NCBI GenBank assembly: GCA_964469505.1
Contig: CAYXZO010000002.1
Span: 23,963-87,962, forward strand
Length of the DNA: 64,000 nucleotides
Source of the DNA: CAYXZO01 sp964469505
Lineage (GTDB): Bacteria > Fidelibacterota > UBA8477 > JABMPR01
Reading direction: 5' to 3'
The position numbers were made by a program, and so were the translations under genes. The notes below the pieces were generated by a model that saw nothing but the letters and a program-made list of their open reading frames with translations, was not told the DNA's origin and ran no database searches. This document shows positions 55,202 to 64,000 of this stretch, piece by piece. Within the stretch, counting starts at the first letter, position 1. Every line of letters starts with the position of its first letter.

Positions 55202-55513
55202 ATGGATAATCCTAAACCTCCGCAGCAACAAATCCAGATTCACCTTAAGGAAGATATTGCAGAAGGTTTATATGCCAACTTAGCTTTGATAACCCATTCC
55301 CAAGCGGAATTCGTACTGGATTTTGTCCGGGTAGTGCCCGGTACTCCAAAAGCCAATGTACAGGCCAGGATTATCATGACCCCAATGCACACCAAAGCTC
55401 TGCTTCGGGCTTTGGAGCAAAATGTGGCTAAATACGAAGCTCAGAATGGGGAAATCCGCTTATTGGAAGCCCCCCATCTGGCTAATTTTCCCGGCTCCGA
55501 CTTACCTAACTGA
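55202..55513 (+). CDS. DUF3467-family protein
   Basis: About 103 residues. Starts near IQIHLKEDIAEGLYANLALI and contains VLDFVRVVPGTPKANVQARI and IMTPMHTKALLRALEQNVAKYE, the whole of the DUF3467 domain. Function unknown. I start at the ATG at 55202 because AGGTGGG lies 5 bases upstream; an in-frame GTG one codon earlier also fits. A terminator follows, closing a two-gene unit with the zinc-ribbon gene. Confidence 0.9.
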   Translation: MDNPKPPQQQIQIHLKEDIAEGLYANLALITHSQAEFVLDFVRVVPGTPKANVQARIIMTPMHTKALLRALEQNVAKYEAQNGEIRLLEAPHLANFPGSDLPN

Positions 55514-55562
55514 ATTAGTTTTCGAATACTTTCCCGGTACTAGACAACCCTTTATTGATAAT

Positions 55563-55593
55563 ACAAACCCGCCGAGAAAAGGGCGGGTTTTGT
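55563..55593 (+). terminator. Intrinsic terminator after the DUF3467 gene
   Basis: AACCCGCC pairs with GGCGGGTT around an 8-base loop, then TTGTATTAT. Extra A-T pairs extend the stem (ACAAACCC / GGGTTTTGT). It lies 50 bases after the DUF3467 stop. Confidence 0.8.
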
Positions 55594-55683
55594 ATTATCG
55601 GTAACAAACTTCATTAGGCCCAACAACGAGCAACACTCAAGTGACGGGTTGGATATTTCTTACCAAAGGGGATATTGTGCGGC

Positions 55684-57111
55684 ATGTCAAGTAACTCAGG
55701 CAAGCCCCCCCGAAACGAACGCATTGAACAGTTTTTAAAACAGCCTTACCGGGCAGTCTGGACCCTGGCGGTGCCCATTATGATGGGGATGGCGGTGCAG
55801 ACCATTTACAGTGTAGCCGATATGATTTTTGTAGGCCGCATATCGGCCTCCGCCATCGCCGCCCTGGCATTCAATATGCCTTTGCTATGGTTTTCCTACG
55901 GTATCATTTTCGGTCTGGGAAGCGGAGTCACTGCTGTAATCGCCCGCTTTATCGGAGCCCAACAGAAGGACCAAGCTGAAAATACCGCTTTGCATGGTTT
56001 GTTCCTGGGTTTGGGTTTAGGGAGTGCTTTTACTATTGCCGCTTTTCTACTAGGCGAACGGATCCTGTCTTTCCTGGGAGTACCCCCGGATATTCTTCCC
56101 GCTGCCGTAAGTTATTTTTACATCCTGGCGGGAGGCTTCCTTTTCACCATGTTCGGCATCTTCTTGCGCTCCATCTTCAACGGCGAGGGAGATACCAAAA
56201 CCCCCATGAAAATCCAGGTCTTTTCTACTCTCCTTAACATAGCTCTGGATCCACTGTTCATTTTTGGTTTCTCAATGGGTGTCGCCGGCGCGGCTTTAGC
56301 TACCGTCATCAGCCAAATACTCACCGCATCGGTGCTGACCTATTTTCTGCTGATTAAAAAACGCACCTATGTACAGTTGAGGTTGCGGAATTTTAAATAC
56401 GACCATGAATTATTGCGGGCCATCCTGCGCATCGGCTTACCCGCTTCAATGGCGATGATTATTATGTCATCGGGAAGCGCCGCTTTTAACCGCATTCTGG
56501 TACACTATTCGGCTGCAGTTGTGGCTGGTTATCAGATCTCAGGCAGGTTGGATCAAATCTTTTTTCTCCCCATCATGGCCCTGGGCAATTCGTTAGTCAC
56601 TCTGGTAGGCATGTACTATGGAGCCCGCAGGCTGGACCTGGTAAAAAAAGTCATACGCTACACCCTGGCCAGAGGTGTACTGATCGGCGTAGTCAGTGGA
56701 GTTGTTTTCTTCATCAGTGCTCCCTATGTCTTCCGCATCTTTACACCTGACCCGGAGGTTCAAGCGGTGGCTGTAAGCGTGATTCGAACCCTTTCATTTG
56801 TTTATTGGGTCATCACTATCGGCATCCTTTCCGGACGTAGTATGCAAGGGCTGGGCACGGGAATCCCATCCCTGGTGATCACTACCGTTAGGGTTCTGGG
56901 TGTAAGCGTGCCATTGGCAATCTTTTTCGTTTTCGTCTTGCACAAACCCTACTACTGGGTATGGTGGGCCATGGTGGCTTCTTCATGTACTGCCGCCACC
57001 ATTTCCCTCTTCTGGCTACGCCATCGCTACCGACTGGCAAAAATGGAGTTGATGCAACCCGAACCTTATCCCACCCAACCGGAAACCTTTACCACCGGTT
57101 CGGAATACTAA
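55684..57111 (+). CDS. MATE-family efflux transporter
   Basis: About 475 residues, twelve membrane helices in two bundles. MATE marks include AVWTLAVPIMMGMAVQTIYS, RISASAIAALAFNMPLLW, FGLGSGVTAVIARFIGA and the second-half repeat RIGLPASMAMIIMSS. Exports drugs or metabolites by sodium or proton antiport. The ATG at 55684 is preferred; AAAGGGG lies 12 bases upstream and an in-frame TTG at 55675 is closer to it. Confidence 0.93.
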   Translation: MSSNSGKPPRNERIEQFLKQPYRAVWTLAVPIMMGMAVQTIYSVADMIFVGRISASAIAALAFNMPLLWFSYGIIFGLGSGVTAVIARFIGAQQKDQAENTALHGLFLGLGLGSAFTIAAFLLGERILSFLGVPPDILPAAVSYFYILAGGFLFTMFGIFLRSIFNGEGDTKTPMKIQVFSTLLNIALDPLFIFGFSMGVAGAALATVISQILTASVLTYFLLIKKRTYVQLRLRNFKYDHELLRAILRIGLPASMAMIIMSSGSAAFNRILVHYSAAVVAGYQISGRLDQIFFLPIMALGNSLVTLVGMYYGARRLDLVKKVIRYTLARGVLIGVVSGVVFFISAPYVFRIFTPDPEVQAVAVSVIRTLSFVYWVITIGILSGRSMQGLGTGIPSLVITTVRVLGVSVPLAIFFVFVLHKPYYWVWWAMVASSCTAATISLFWLRHRYRLAKMELMQPEPYPTQPETFTTGSEY

Positions 57112-57140
57112 AGTTTGTAAGCAATTTACGCTGAGAGATA

Positions 57141-57167
57141 AAAGTCAGCTGTCGTCCGACTTTTTTT
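57141..57167 (+). terminator. Possible terminator after the MATE gene
   Basis: AAAGTC pairs with GACTTT around an 11-base loop, followed by a run of T (57161-57167). It lies about 30 bases after the MATE stop and overlaps the end of rmuC on the other strand. The stem is short. Confidence 0.4.
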
Positions 57168-58440
57168 CTGCGGGTAAAGCGGCGGTTTTAGCTGCAGCAG
57201 GCAATTCCAACTTTTGCAAAGCTAGAATACGCTGTACCGGCCGTTCCAAGGCATTGGCTCGGGTGCGCACTAACGCCTGGAATTGAGACAAAGCCCGATC
57301 CAGATGTTGCCCCACTTTTTCCATCACGCCAGTGAATTTTTCCCACTGTTTTTGAAACTGTTCTACTTCCAGCAGAATTTCCGCTGCCCGTTGCTCCACC
57401 ATGAAACTGGCAGCGGCCTGGTGAATCAATGAAAGTACTGCAAATAAGGTAAGGGGCGAACAAAGTACTATCCGTTTATTTAGGGCCTCATCGATAAGCT
57501 CGTGATCCTCCTGATTAATGAACCCATATACACTTTCATTGGGAATGAAAACCAAAGCGTAGTCCAGGGTACCATTAGCCGGATCTATGTACTCTCGCCG
57601 ACTGACGGCCCGGATATGATTGCGCACATCCCGTAGAAATTCCTTCTTTTCCCGTTCTCGTTGCTCCGGGGTTTCCGCATGGAGGTAATGCTCATAATGT
57701 TCGATGGGGAACTTGACATCCATGTGAAGCTTACGACCTTTCGGCAGGAAGAAGGTATAATCGGGACGCTCCCCACTGGCCACCGTCTGCTGTTTCTGAT
57801 AGCTGATGTTTTCCACCAGGCCAACATAATTCAGAATATCTTCCACCATTCGCTCACCCCATTTGCCCCGGCGCTGGGAAGAAGCCAACAGCATTTTTAA
57901 ATCCTGGGTGGTGGCCTGCAGCCGTTGGGTTTCTTCTTTAGATGCGGTTAATTCGGACTTTAACTCCGTGGAACGTTTAATAATATCCTTCAAGCTGCGA
58001 TCCATGTGCTCCAGGGACTGCTGGATCAGTTTCTCGCGCTGGGCCAGCTGTTCAGCGTTCAACTTGCTCTGATCTTTGAATTTTTCTTCAGCCAGTTGTA
58101 AAAACTCTTTCTGGGTAACCCGTAGAACCTCCTGGGAAAGATTTTTAAACGATTCTTCCAGCTCCTGCCGCATTTCCAGCAAACGGGCCTTTTCTTCCTC
58201 CAACCTTTTCTCCGTTTCCACAATGCGTGTCTCTAGAGCAGCCGAGCTTACTCGAGCTTCAGTAAGTTGATTCTGTAATTCGTTTCGCTCCCCCTGTAAC
58301 TGCTCCAGTTGCCCTTGCAAATGATCCCGCTCCGCTTTGAGCTGCGCCCTCTCCGGAGCACTTTGGCTACGCCCCAACCAATAACCAACTCCCAGGGCTA
58401 ATGGGATCAGGATTATCAACAGTATCTCAAGTCCACTCAT
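57145..58440 (-). CDS. rmuC: DNA recombination protein RmuC
   Basis: 431 residues. A membrane helix at the N-terminus (LLIILIPLALGVGYWLG) is followed by a long coiled coil (about 28-165), and then the RmuC nuclease-like domain with RGKWGERMVEDILNYVGL, YTFFLPKGRKLHMDVKFPIEHYEHY and YALVFIPNESVYGFI. It limits DNA inversions and other rearrangements, perhaps as a nuclease. The Shine-Dalgarno is weak. Confidence 0.94.
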   Translation of the reverse strand: MSGLEILLIILIPLALGVGYWLGRSQSAPERAQLKAERDHLQGQLEQLQGERNELQNQLTEARVSSAALETRIVETEKRLEEEKARLLEMRQELEESFKNLSQEVLRVTQKEFLQLAEEKFKDQSKLNAEQLAQREKLIQQSLEHMDRSLKDIIKRSTELKSELTASKEETQRLQATTQDLKMLLASSQRRGKWGERMVEDILNYVGLVENISYQKQQTVASGERPDYTFFLPKGRKLHMDVKFPIEHYEHYLHAETPEQREREKKEFLRDVRNHIRAVSRREYIDPANGTLDYALVFIPNESVYGFINQEDHELIDEALNKRIVLCSPLTLFAVLSLIHQAAASFMVEQRAAEILLEVEQFQKQWEKFTGVMEKVGQHLDRALSQFQALVRTRANALERPVQRILALQKLELPAAAKTAALPAEKKSDDS

Positions 58441-58553
58441 ATTCTTATATCATCTGCTCCAGTCGATAAAACCTGTTGCTTCACAATCAGGTTGGTGGTT
58501 TACGATTCTATCAATGAGAAAATCGACTTCCGGTGGATCGGAGAACCGAATGT

Positions 58554-59765
58554 TCACAACCAGCGGGCCAGTTCCGCTTCCGGCAGGAAACGCACCTGAA
58601 TCTTTTTAAGCTGTTCCAGAGCCTGGCGGGCGATACGGGCTTCGTAGGAAAAAGTCTGGGCTTTGCCGCTGACGTAAAGCCGCAAGCTGCTGACTCCGGG
58701 TACTGCTAAGATCAGTTGGGGGAAGCCGCCGGCATATTTAGCCTTTGAGTGCTGGGGTTGGAACTGAAAGGGAGCGGAGTGATAAAACAGACATCCCTCA
58801 GGATTTTCCGGTGCCCCCAGGGATACAATCGGCAAAAGCCTCCAGGAACCACGGCTCAGTTCCGCCAGAAAATCGGGGGGGATAAAATTCAAATCTTCAA
58901 AAGTATAAACCAGGTACCCACCGGTCTTTTCCGGTTCTTCACCATAGTTTTCGTAAAAAGCCATTAAAGCATCCAGAATCCGAGGGTTGATGCAGTAAGT
59001 CACCTTGAAACTGATTATCAAACTGTCGGGGTGGGCGGGATCGCGCCGTGTTTGAATATCATGAATTTCGGCTTGATATGGGTCATGGGAAATATCCTGC
59101 CAGAATTTGGCCAGCGCCTTTTCCTGCTCTTGAGCCTGGCGGTAACCCCGGGATAGAGGAGTACTTTCCCGACGCGCTCGGGCGGCTTCCAACTCAGACA
59201 AAGTCGATTCCAACGAACCTGCACCTTTGGGTGGCGGAGGAGTTCCAGGAAGCTGAATCATAGGCCGCTTATCTCCCGGTCCCAGCTTCAAGTTTAAAGC
59301 GAACCACTGCCCCACAGCTCGTTCCCATTTCAACAGTCGGGATAGAGGGAATCGATCCTGATAGTGATCCACCAGGTGCAGGTTGTTCAGGAAATAAAGC
59401 TGGAGAGATACATTTAATTCATCTCCGACATAACGGAAACGCCCCACCACCAGGTAGTTTTCTCCCCCTGGAGGTGCTGGTCGCTGAAAGAGTTCGCGCC
59501 AGATTCTTTTTTTCAACGCGAAGGGGCGTTCCAGAAGCTCGCTCGGGAAAGCTTTAATGGCAAAAGCGGCACCCTTGGTTTGTTTCTCTACCGCCCGTTT
59601 AAGAGTGGTGGTCAATGTAGGTCCCAACCAGACGGGAGCACTGGAATCTGCTGCCAGGGGAGCGATAAATACTAGGGGCACTCCGACGGGTGGGGCCGGT
59701 TGAGCCTGGAGAGGGTTCTGGCTCAAACCAAGTACTAGAATCAGCAGCCAGTATTTGCTACGCAT
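58554..59765 (-). CDS. Secreted protein with CsgG/FlgO-like N-terminal region, function unknown
   Basis: About 403 residues with a signal peptide (cleavage near PLQAQ). The N-terminal third (VFIAPLAADSSAPVWLGPTL, then YLVVGRFRYVGDELNVSLQLYF) has the strand pattern of CsgG/FlgO/TolB-type envelope proteins. A Pro/Gly linker (about 178-190) leads to a helical, then beta-rich C-terminal half of no known family. I start at the ATG at 59765, 8 bases inside gltX, with GGTGA as a possible ribosome site; 59780 is an alternative. Probably cotranscribed with gltX. Confidence 0.7.
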   Translation of the reverse strand: MRSKYWLLILVLGLSQNPLQAQPAPPVGVPLVFIAPLAADSSAPVWLGPTLTTTLKRAVEKQTKGAAFAIKAFPSELLERPFALKKRIWRELFQRPAPPGGENYLVVGRFRYVGDELNVSLQLYFLNNLHLVDHYQDRFPLSRLLKWERAVGQWFALNLKLGPGDKRPMIQLPGTPPPPKGAGSLESTLSELEAARARRESTPLSRGYRQAQEQEKALAKFWQDISHDPYQAEIHDIQTRRDPAHPDSLIISFKVTYCINPRILDALMAFYENYGEEPEKTGGYLVYTFEDLNFIPPDFLAELSRGSWRLLPIVSLGAPENPEGCLFYHSAPFQFQPQHSKAKYAGGFPQLILAVPGVSSLRLYVSGKAQTFSYEARIARQALEQLKKIQVRFLPEAELARWL

Positions 59766-61233
59766 TTTTAAGTTCACCATCGGTTAAGGCAAGTATAGCA
59801 CGTTGCAAGCGACGTTGACAAACATCTTTTCCTAATAAACTCATCAGATCGAACAGAGATGGACTTACCTGACTACCGGTCAAGGCCAGCCTTAAGGGGT
59901 GAATCAATTCTGCCGCTTTCACTCCCAATTCTTCCGCCAGTCCCCTTACTATCTGTTCCACTGCGGCAGAGGAAAAATCGGCGCTGGTTTCCAGCCGTTT
60001 CACCACCAATTCCAGACGCTTAGCTGTCTCCGGAGCTTTGAAATATTTCTCCACCCCTTCGGGGTCATACCCTTCTGGATCGCGCCAGAGATAGGCTCCG
60101 CGATCACCAAAATCGTTCAGCGTATGCATTTTTCCCTGGAGCAAAGCCACTGCTTGCCGGTTATAAGTCTCCGAATGTGCCTTAAAAAGGGAACCAAGTT
60201 GAGAATGTAAACGAGGCTCCACTAGGGGGTAAAGCTCCTCAGGCTCCAGCGAGCGCAGGTGTTTGCCGTTCAACCAGAGGAGTTTAGCCTCATCGAAAAT
60301 TGCGGGAGTTCGTCTGACAGCCGAGAGGGTAAAATTGCGTATTAATTCCGCCGGTGTCAGAAATTCCCGGTTGTTTTTGGGCGACCATCCCAGCAGCGCC
60401 AAGAAATTAAACAACGCCTCCGGCAAAATGCCCGCCTCCCCATAGGCCAATACGCTCCGAGCACCATGTCGTTTGGATAGGCGCTTACCGTCGGGCCCTA
60501 ATATCAAAGGCAGATGACCAAAGCGAGGAACCGGATACCCCAGAGCCAGGTAAAGGAGAATCTGTTTGGGAGTATTGGATAGGTGGTCGGCCCCCCGGAG
60601 AACGTGGGTGACATTCTGAGCGTGGTCATCAACCACCACTGCCAACTGGTATGTAGGTGATCCGTCTGATCGTAGCAAAATGAAATCTTCCAGGGTGTCG
60701 TTGTTTACTTCCATACGCTTGAAGATCAGGTCTTTGAACCGGGTGACTCCGGCAGGCACGGCAAAGCGCACTACAAAGGGCTTACCGGCGGCCGCCAGAG
60801 CAGCTCGTTCCTCGGGGGTTCGTCGACGACAGGTACCATCGTACTTGTAGGCCCGTCCCTCGGCTTGAGCGGTTTCCTTTTTACGGGCCAGCTCCTCCTG
60901 CGAGCAGAAACAACGATAGGCCTTCCCCCCCCGGAGCAGCAGTTCCACCGCCTGTTGATGGGCGGATTCATTATGGGATTGATAAACAGGTTCTTCATCC
61001 CAGGACAGGCCCAGCCATTGTAAACCATCCAGGATGCTCCGGACAAATTCCGGCCGGGAACGTTGACGGTCAGTATCTTCCAAACGCAGCAGAAAAGTTC
61101 CCCCCTGGGACCGGGCCAACAGATAATTGAACAACGCCGTCCGGGCTCCTCCCACATGCAATTCACCGGTGGGGCTGGGAGCAAAACGCACCCGCAATTG
61201 TTTAGGGTTCTCGACAGTTGAATTCATATACAT
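59758..61233 (-). CDS. gltX: Glutamyl-tRNA synthetase
   Basis: A 491-residue class I tRNA synthetase. The HIGH-type motif is in APSPTGELHVGGARTALFNY and KMSKS is KRLSKRHGA. A zinc-like Cys cluster is visible as CFCSQEE and CRRRTPEE. The anticodon-binding C-terminal helices are full length. Charges tRNA-Glu (and possibly tRNA-Gln, since no glnS is seen here). The start overlaps the FAH gene stop by 10 bases; an ATG two codons later is equally possible. Confidence 0.96.
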   Translation of the reverse strand: MYMNSTVENPKQLRVRFAPSPTGELHVGGARTALFNYLLARSQGGTFLLRLEDTDRQRSRPEFVRSILDGLQWLGLSWDEEPVYQSHNESAHQQAVELLLRGGKAYRCFCSQEELARKKETAQAEGRAYKYDGTCRRRTPEERAALAAAGKPFVVRFAVPAGVTRFKDLIFKRMEVNNDTLEDFILLRSDGSPTYQLAVVVDDHAQNVTHVLRGADHLSNTPKQILLYLALGYPVPRFGHLPLILGPDGKRLSKRHGARSVLAYGEAGILPEALFNFLALLGWSPKNNREFLTPAELIRNFTLSAVRRTPAIFDEAKLLWLNGKHLRSLEPEELYPLVEPRLHSQLGSLFKAHSETYNRQAVALLQGKMHTLNDFGDRGAYLWRDPEGYDPEGVEKYFKAPETAKRLELVVKRLETSADFSSAAVEQIVRGLAEELGVKAAELIHPLRLALTGSQVSPSLFDLMSLLGKDVCQRRLQRAILALTDGELKNA

Positions 61234-61886
61234 CTCGCCTCAGCCAATAACTTCCCATTCAACAACACTTTAACATAGTCCCCTGGATGCAAAGGCCCCA
61301 CACCTGAGGGAGAGCCGGTAAAAATTAAATCCCCGGTTTGTAAGTCGGTAAAATTATTCAAGTAAGTAGGCACCTTTTCCCAGGGCAATAACATTTCTGA
61401 CGTCCGACCTTTTTGTACCAGTTCGTCATTTACTTGCAGGCAGAAGGTAATCTCTCCGAGCGATTGGGCCTCTCCCACCGGAATCAACTGACTGATCGGT
61501 GCCGCTCCGTCGAATGATTTGGCCGGTGTCCACGGTTTGCCCTGTTTTTTTAATTCCGTTTGTAGGCCTCTCAAAGTCAAATCCAGCCCGACCCCTATTC
61601 CCACAATTTCCGGTTTGCCGTTAATACGGGCCAGGGCCAGGACCAGTTCGCATTCGTAATGCACCGGTCCCTTTCCCCGAGGTAAAGCTAACTTCCCCTG
61701 GAGAGGGATAAGTGCATTCAGCCCTTTCTGGAATACCAGCGGTTCCGGCTCCACTGGATTGTTCAGCTCTCGGGCATGGGCGGCAAAATTGCGTCCTAAG
61801 CACCAGATTGTGCGTACGGGGTAAGGTTTACCTTCCAGCTCCAGCACAGGTCGGGGACTTTTCCATTGCTTAGCAAACAGTTTCAT
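61224..61886 (-). CDS. Fumarylacetoacetate hydrolase-family protein
   Basis: A 220-residue FAH-fold protein of the short FAHD1-like type. TIWCLGRNFAAHARELN, PLVFQKGLNALI, HYECELVLALARI (metal-binding Glu residues), VGVGLDLTLRG and GDLIFTGSPSGVGPL. Likely hydrolyses or decarboxylates an oxaloacetate- or acylpyruvate-type substrate. Its start overlaps uvrC by 4 bp and its end overlaps gltX. Confidence 0.9.
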   Translation of the reverse strand: MKLFAKQWKSPRPVLELEGKPYPVRTIWCLGRNFAAHARELNNPVEPEPLVFQKGLNALIPLQGKLALPRGKGPVHYECELVLALARINGKPEIVGIGVGLDLTLRGLQTELKKQGKPWTPAKSFDGAAPISQLIPVGEAQSLGEITFCLQVNDELVQKGRTSEMLLPWEKVPTYLNNFTDLQTGDLIFTGSPSGVGPLHPGDYVKVLLNGKLLAEARCI

Positions 61887-63724
61887 ACGGTCTCCAGGGT
61901 GTTTTTAATGCGTTCCGCCAAGGTACGGCTGATACCCGGAAGAGCGGCGATCTCTTCCACCGGAGCTTTTTTCAATCTAGCTACCGATTGGAAGTGTTGC
62001 ATGAGCAGGCGTTGCCGTTGAGGTCCCAATCCGGGAATATCTTCCAGCACTGAGTGCTGCAATGTGATTTTACGCCGCCGCCGCTGGAAAGAAAGGGCAA
62101 AACGGTGGGCTTCATTGCGTACCCGTTGCAGCAATATCAGCGCCGGGGAAGTGCGGGGCAGTAACAGGGATTCGTCATGGTCCGGCCTAAATATTTCCTC
62201 CAGACGTTTAGCTAATCCCACCCGGGGTAAATGTTCCATACCTATGCGCGCCAGAGCCTTCCCCGCTGCGGCCAACTGTCCTTTACCGCCATCAATGAGA
62301 ATCAGATCCGGCTCCGGCAAACCTTCTTCTTTCACCCGGCGATAGCGCCGGTACACCACTTCCTCCATGGCAGCGAAATCGTCACCCCCGCTGGTTTGCT
62401 TTATTTTATAGCGCCGGTACTCCTTGCGTGCTGCTTTCCCGTCGATGAAGCAGACCATTGAAGCCACCGTTTCGGTTCCGCCCAGGTGGGAAATGTCAAA
62501 ACCCTCTATGCGCCGGGGTGGACCTGGTAGCTGCAATTCTTCTTGCAATGCCTGGACCAGTTTGGGTATGCGGGTGGCCTTTTGTTCTTCTTCTCCTGTC
62601 CACTCTTTCAGGAACAGCTCAGCGTTGTGGGTGGCCAACTCCAGCAGCTCTTTCTTTTCCCCGCGCCGGGGTACGTGGAACTTTATCGCTTTGCCCCGCA
62701 GTTCTTTGAGCCAGGCTTGCAACATCTCTTCATCCTCGGGTTCGGTGGGCAGCACTATCTCCGGTGGTATATTCATACCCTGCTCATATAGTCCTGTAAG
62801 CAATCGGCTCAACAGGGCTGGAATGGGGGCCTCAGCCGCTTTGGTGAAACGGAAGCGCTCTTTACCCAGGAGTTTGCCTCCGCGAATACGTATAACCGTG
62901 GCACAGGCCAGCGCCTCCCGAACCGCTACCCCAATTACATCCCGGTCGTGGAAATCACTGGTTTTCAGTCGTTGCCGCTGGGCATACTGGCGCACGGCCT
63001 GGAGCTGGTCTCGATAGCGAGCGGCATCCTCAAAGGCCAATTCGGCTGCCGCCTGACGCATTCTCTCTTCCAGATAAGCCTCCACCCTTTCCGTGCGGCC
63101 CCGGAGAAAATCTTGTACTCCCTGTATTACCCGGGCATAATGCTCACGATCCACCAGCCCTTGACAGGGTCCTTCGCATTTCTTGATGTGGTAATCCAGG
63201 CACAGGGGGATTTTTCGGGCCGCAATGGTGGCATCATCCAGGCGGTAACGGCAACTACGTACCGGGAAAATGCGCCTTAATACTCTCAGTGCCGCGCGCA
63301 GATCTTTGACATTAGTATAAGGGCCGTAGTATATGGAGCCGTCCTTGATCACCTTACGGGTCACAAAGACCTGGGGAAAATCCTCATTGGTAATGCGAAT
63401 GTAGGGGAAGGATTTATCATCGCGCAAATCCACATTGAACCGCGGCCGATAAGCCTTAATGAAATTAGCTTCGGACAACAAGGCTTCCACCTCGTTGCGA
63501 GTCACCAGTGTTTCCACATCCCAGATGCGTTCAACGAGGTTAGCGGTTTTGGGGGAGTCAGGCCGACCATGGAAATAAGACCGCACCCGGTTTCGTAAAA
63601 CCTTGGCTTTGCCCACATAAATCACTTTTCCTTGGCGGTTCTTGAAGAAATAGACACCTGGTTGCCGGGGTAATTGTTCCAAGCGGGACCAAACAGGGGC
63701 TTCTTCCGGTGGCAACGCAGCCAT
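61883..63724 (-). CDS. uvrC: Excinuclease ABC subunit C
   Basis: About 613 residues. GIY-YIG nuclease at the N-terminus (PGVYFFKNRQGKVIYVGKAK), a UvrB-binding UVR motif (about 200-240), the RNase H-like endonuclease half (GFDISHLGGTETVASMVCF, DLILIDGGKGQL, HDESLLLP) and C-terminal helix-hairpin-helix (EDIPGLGPQRQRLLMQHF). Makes both incisions in nucleotide excision repair. The ATG at 63724 has AGAGGG 11 bases upstream and gives the usual length; the frame extends 18 codons further. Confidence 0.97.
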   Translation of the reverse strand: MAALPPEEAPVWSRLEQLPRQPGVYFFKNRQGKVIYVGKAKVLRNRVRSYFHGRPDSPKTANLVERIWDVETLVTRNEVEALLSEANFIKAYRPRFNVDLRDDKSFPYIRITNEDFPQVFVTRKVIKDGSIYYGPYTNVKDLRAALRVLRRIFPVRSCRYRLDDATIAARKIPLCLDYHIKKCEGPCQGLVDREHYARVIQGVQDFLRGRTERVEAYLEERMRQAAAELAFEDAARYRDQLQAVRQYAQRQRLKTSDFHDRDVIGVAVREALACATVIRIRGGKLLGKERFRFTKAAEAPIPALLSRLLTGLYEQGMNIPPEIVLPTEPEDEEMLQAWLKELRGKAIKFHVPRRGEKKELLELATHNAELFLKEWTGEEEQKATRIPKLVQALQEELQLPGPPRRIEGFDISHLGGTETVASMVCFIDGKAARKEYRRYKIKQTSGGDDFAAMEEVVYRRYRRVKEEGLPEPDLILIDGGKGQLAAAGKALARIGMEHLPRVGLAKRLEEIFRPDHDESLLLPRTSPALILLQRVRNEAHRFALSFQRRRRKITLQHSVLEDIPGLGPQRQRLLMQHFQSVARLKKAPVEEIAALPGISRTLAERIKNTLETV

Positions 63725-64000
63725 TATGTCATCGCCCTCTTTAAACCTAAAATGATCAAATCTCCACTCACACGACACATGGGGTGCAATTTAAACACAC
63801 CGAGGGGAATTGTAAGATTGGAGTAGAACTGAACCGATATAAGAATCGCCAGGTTTCTGCCATTTAATTTCAGGGAACCAGAATGCTCCCGTCACCAAGA
63901 AACCGACTGACTAATTCTCGCCACTCCACACTGCACCATACATGAAACTCAGATGATAACAAACGTGTATCAGAGAGGATAGTAGCAAATCGATATTAAC
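63725..64000. other. Sequence upstream of uvrC to the window edge
   Basis: About 276 bases with no supported gene. It should include the uvrC promoter, on the minus strand. No clear -35/-10 pair or hairpin was picked out. Confidence 0.35.

Noticed and set aside
62424..63017. Plus-strand 197-codon frame inside uvrC
   Set aside because: Antisense to uvrC, Ser/Arg-rich as expected from reverse reading of a GC-richer gene.

Overview
The window looks like chromosomal DNA of a Gram-negative-type (diderm) bacterium. Evidence for an outer membrane: several signal-peptide beta-barrel proteins, many lipoproteins, an LptF/LptG permease and a phosphate porin-like protein beside the Pst genes. The gene mix (three pgs genes for poly-gamma-glutamate, a ligand-sensing propeller fused to a PP2C phosphatase, LPP20-type lipoproteins, a DUF3467 protein, an RRM RNA-binding protein, an EF-G paralogue) suggests an uncultured or little-studied lineage near the FCB group (Neomarinimicrobiota, Calditrichota or KSB1-like). 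That placement is inference; no rRNA or ribosomal protein gene is present to settle it. No phage, insertion sequence, CRISPR array, tRNA or rRNA was seen.

Layout. 1-2.4 kb: pgsB-pgsC-pgsW on the minus strand, the last gene cut by the window edge. 2.5-10 kb: a monohaem cytochrome lipoprotein (minus), then dGTPase, propeller-PP2C protein, etfB-etfA and a HAD phosphatase (plus). 10.3-21.6 kb: a long minus-strand block with an outer-membrane protein, a complete phosphate module (phoB-phoR, pstS, porin, pstC-pstA-pstB-phoU) and a DUF115 protein with a small partner. A four-copy 11-bp direct repeat upstream of pstS is a convincing Pho box. 22-23.4 kb: RRM protein, then two small membrane proteins resembling fragments of haem-copper oxidase subunit I, preceded by overlapping inverted repeats. 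23.5-31.3 kb: HIT, EF-G-like, biotin carboxylase plus carrier, ligA, a small basic protein and a TlpA-like thioredoxin (all minus). 31.6-39.4 kb: a three-gene envelope cluster of unknown function with FlgT/LPP20-like parts, a parvulin lipoprotein, ychF and a small lipoprotein (plus). 39.4-42.3 kb: orphan histidine kinase and mdh (minus). 42.5-45.5 kb: an amidohydrolase homologue lacking its metal ligands, a radical SAM protein and an SDR (plus). 45.5-53.9 kb: lptF-like, SDR, coaE, adk, a nucleoside transporter, cdd, rhomboid and an M23 peptidase-like protein (minus). 53.8-57.1 kb: small regulators and zinc proteins and a MATE exporter. 57.1-63.7 kb: rmuC, a periplasmic protein, gltX, an FAH-family hydrolase and uvrC (minus).

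How the parts fit: pho/pst form a full sense-and-import circuit for phosphate. nupC and cdd form a nucleoside salvage pair, followed by adk and coaE. Biotin carboxylase plus carrier would serve an acyl-CoA carboxylase whose carboxyltransferase is not here. Many genes overlap by 4 bp, so translational coupling is common. The least explained parts are the 31.6-36.0 kb envelope cluster, the paired mini-oxidase membrane proteins with their leader repeats, and the metal-less amidohydrolase.
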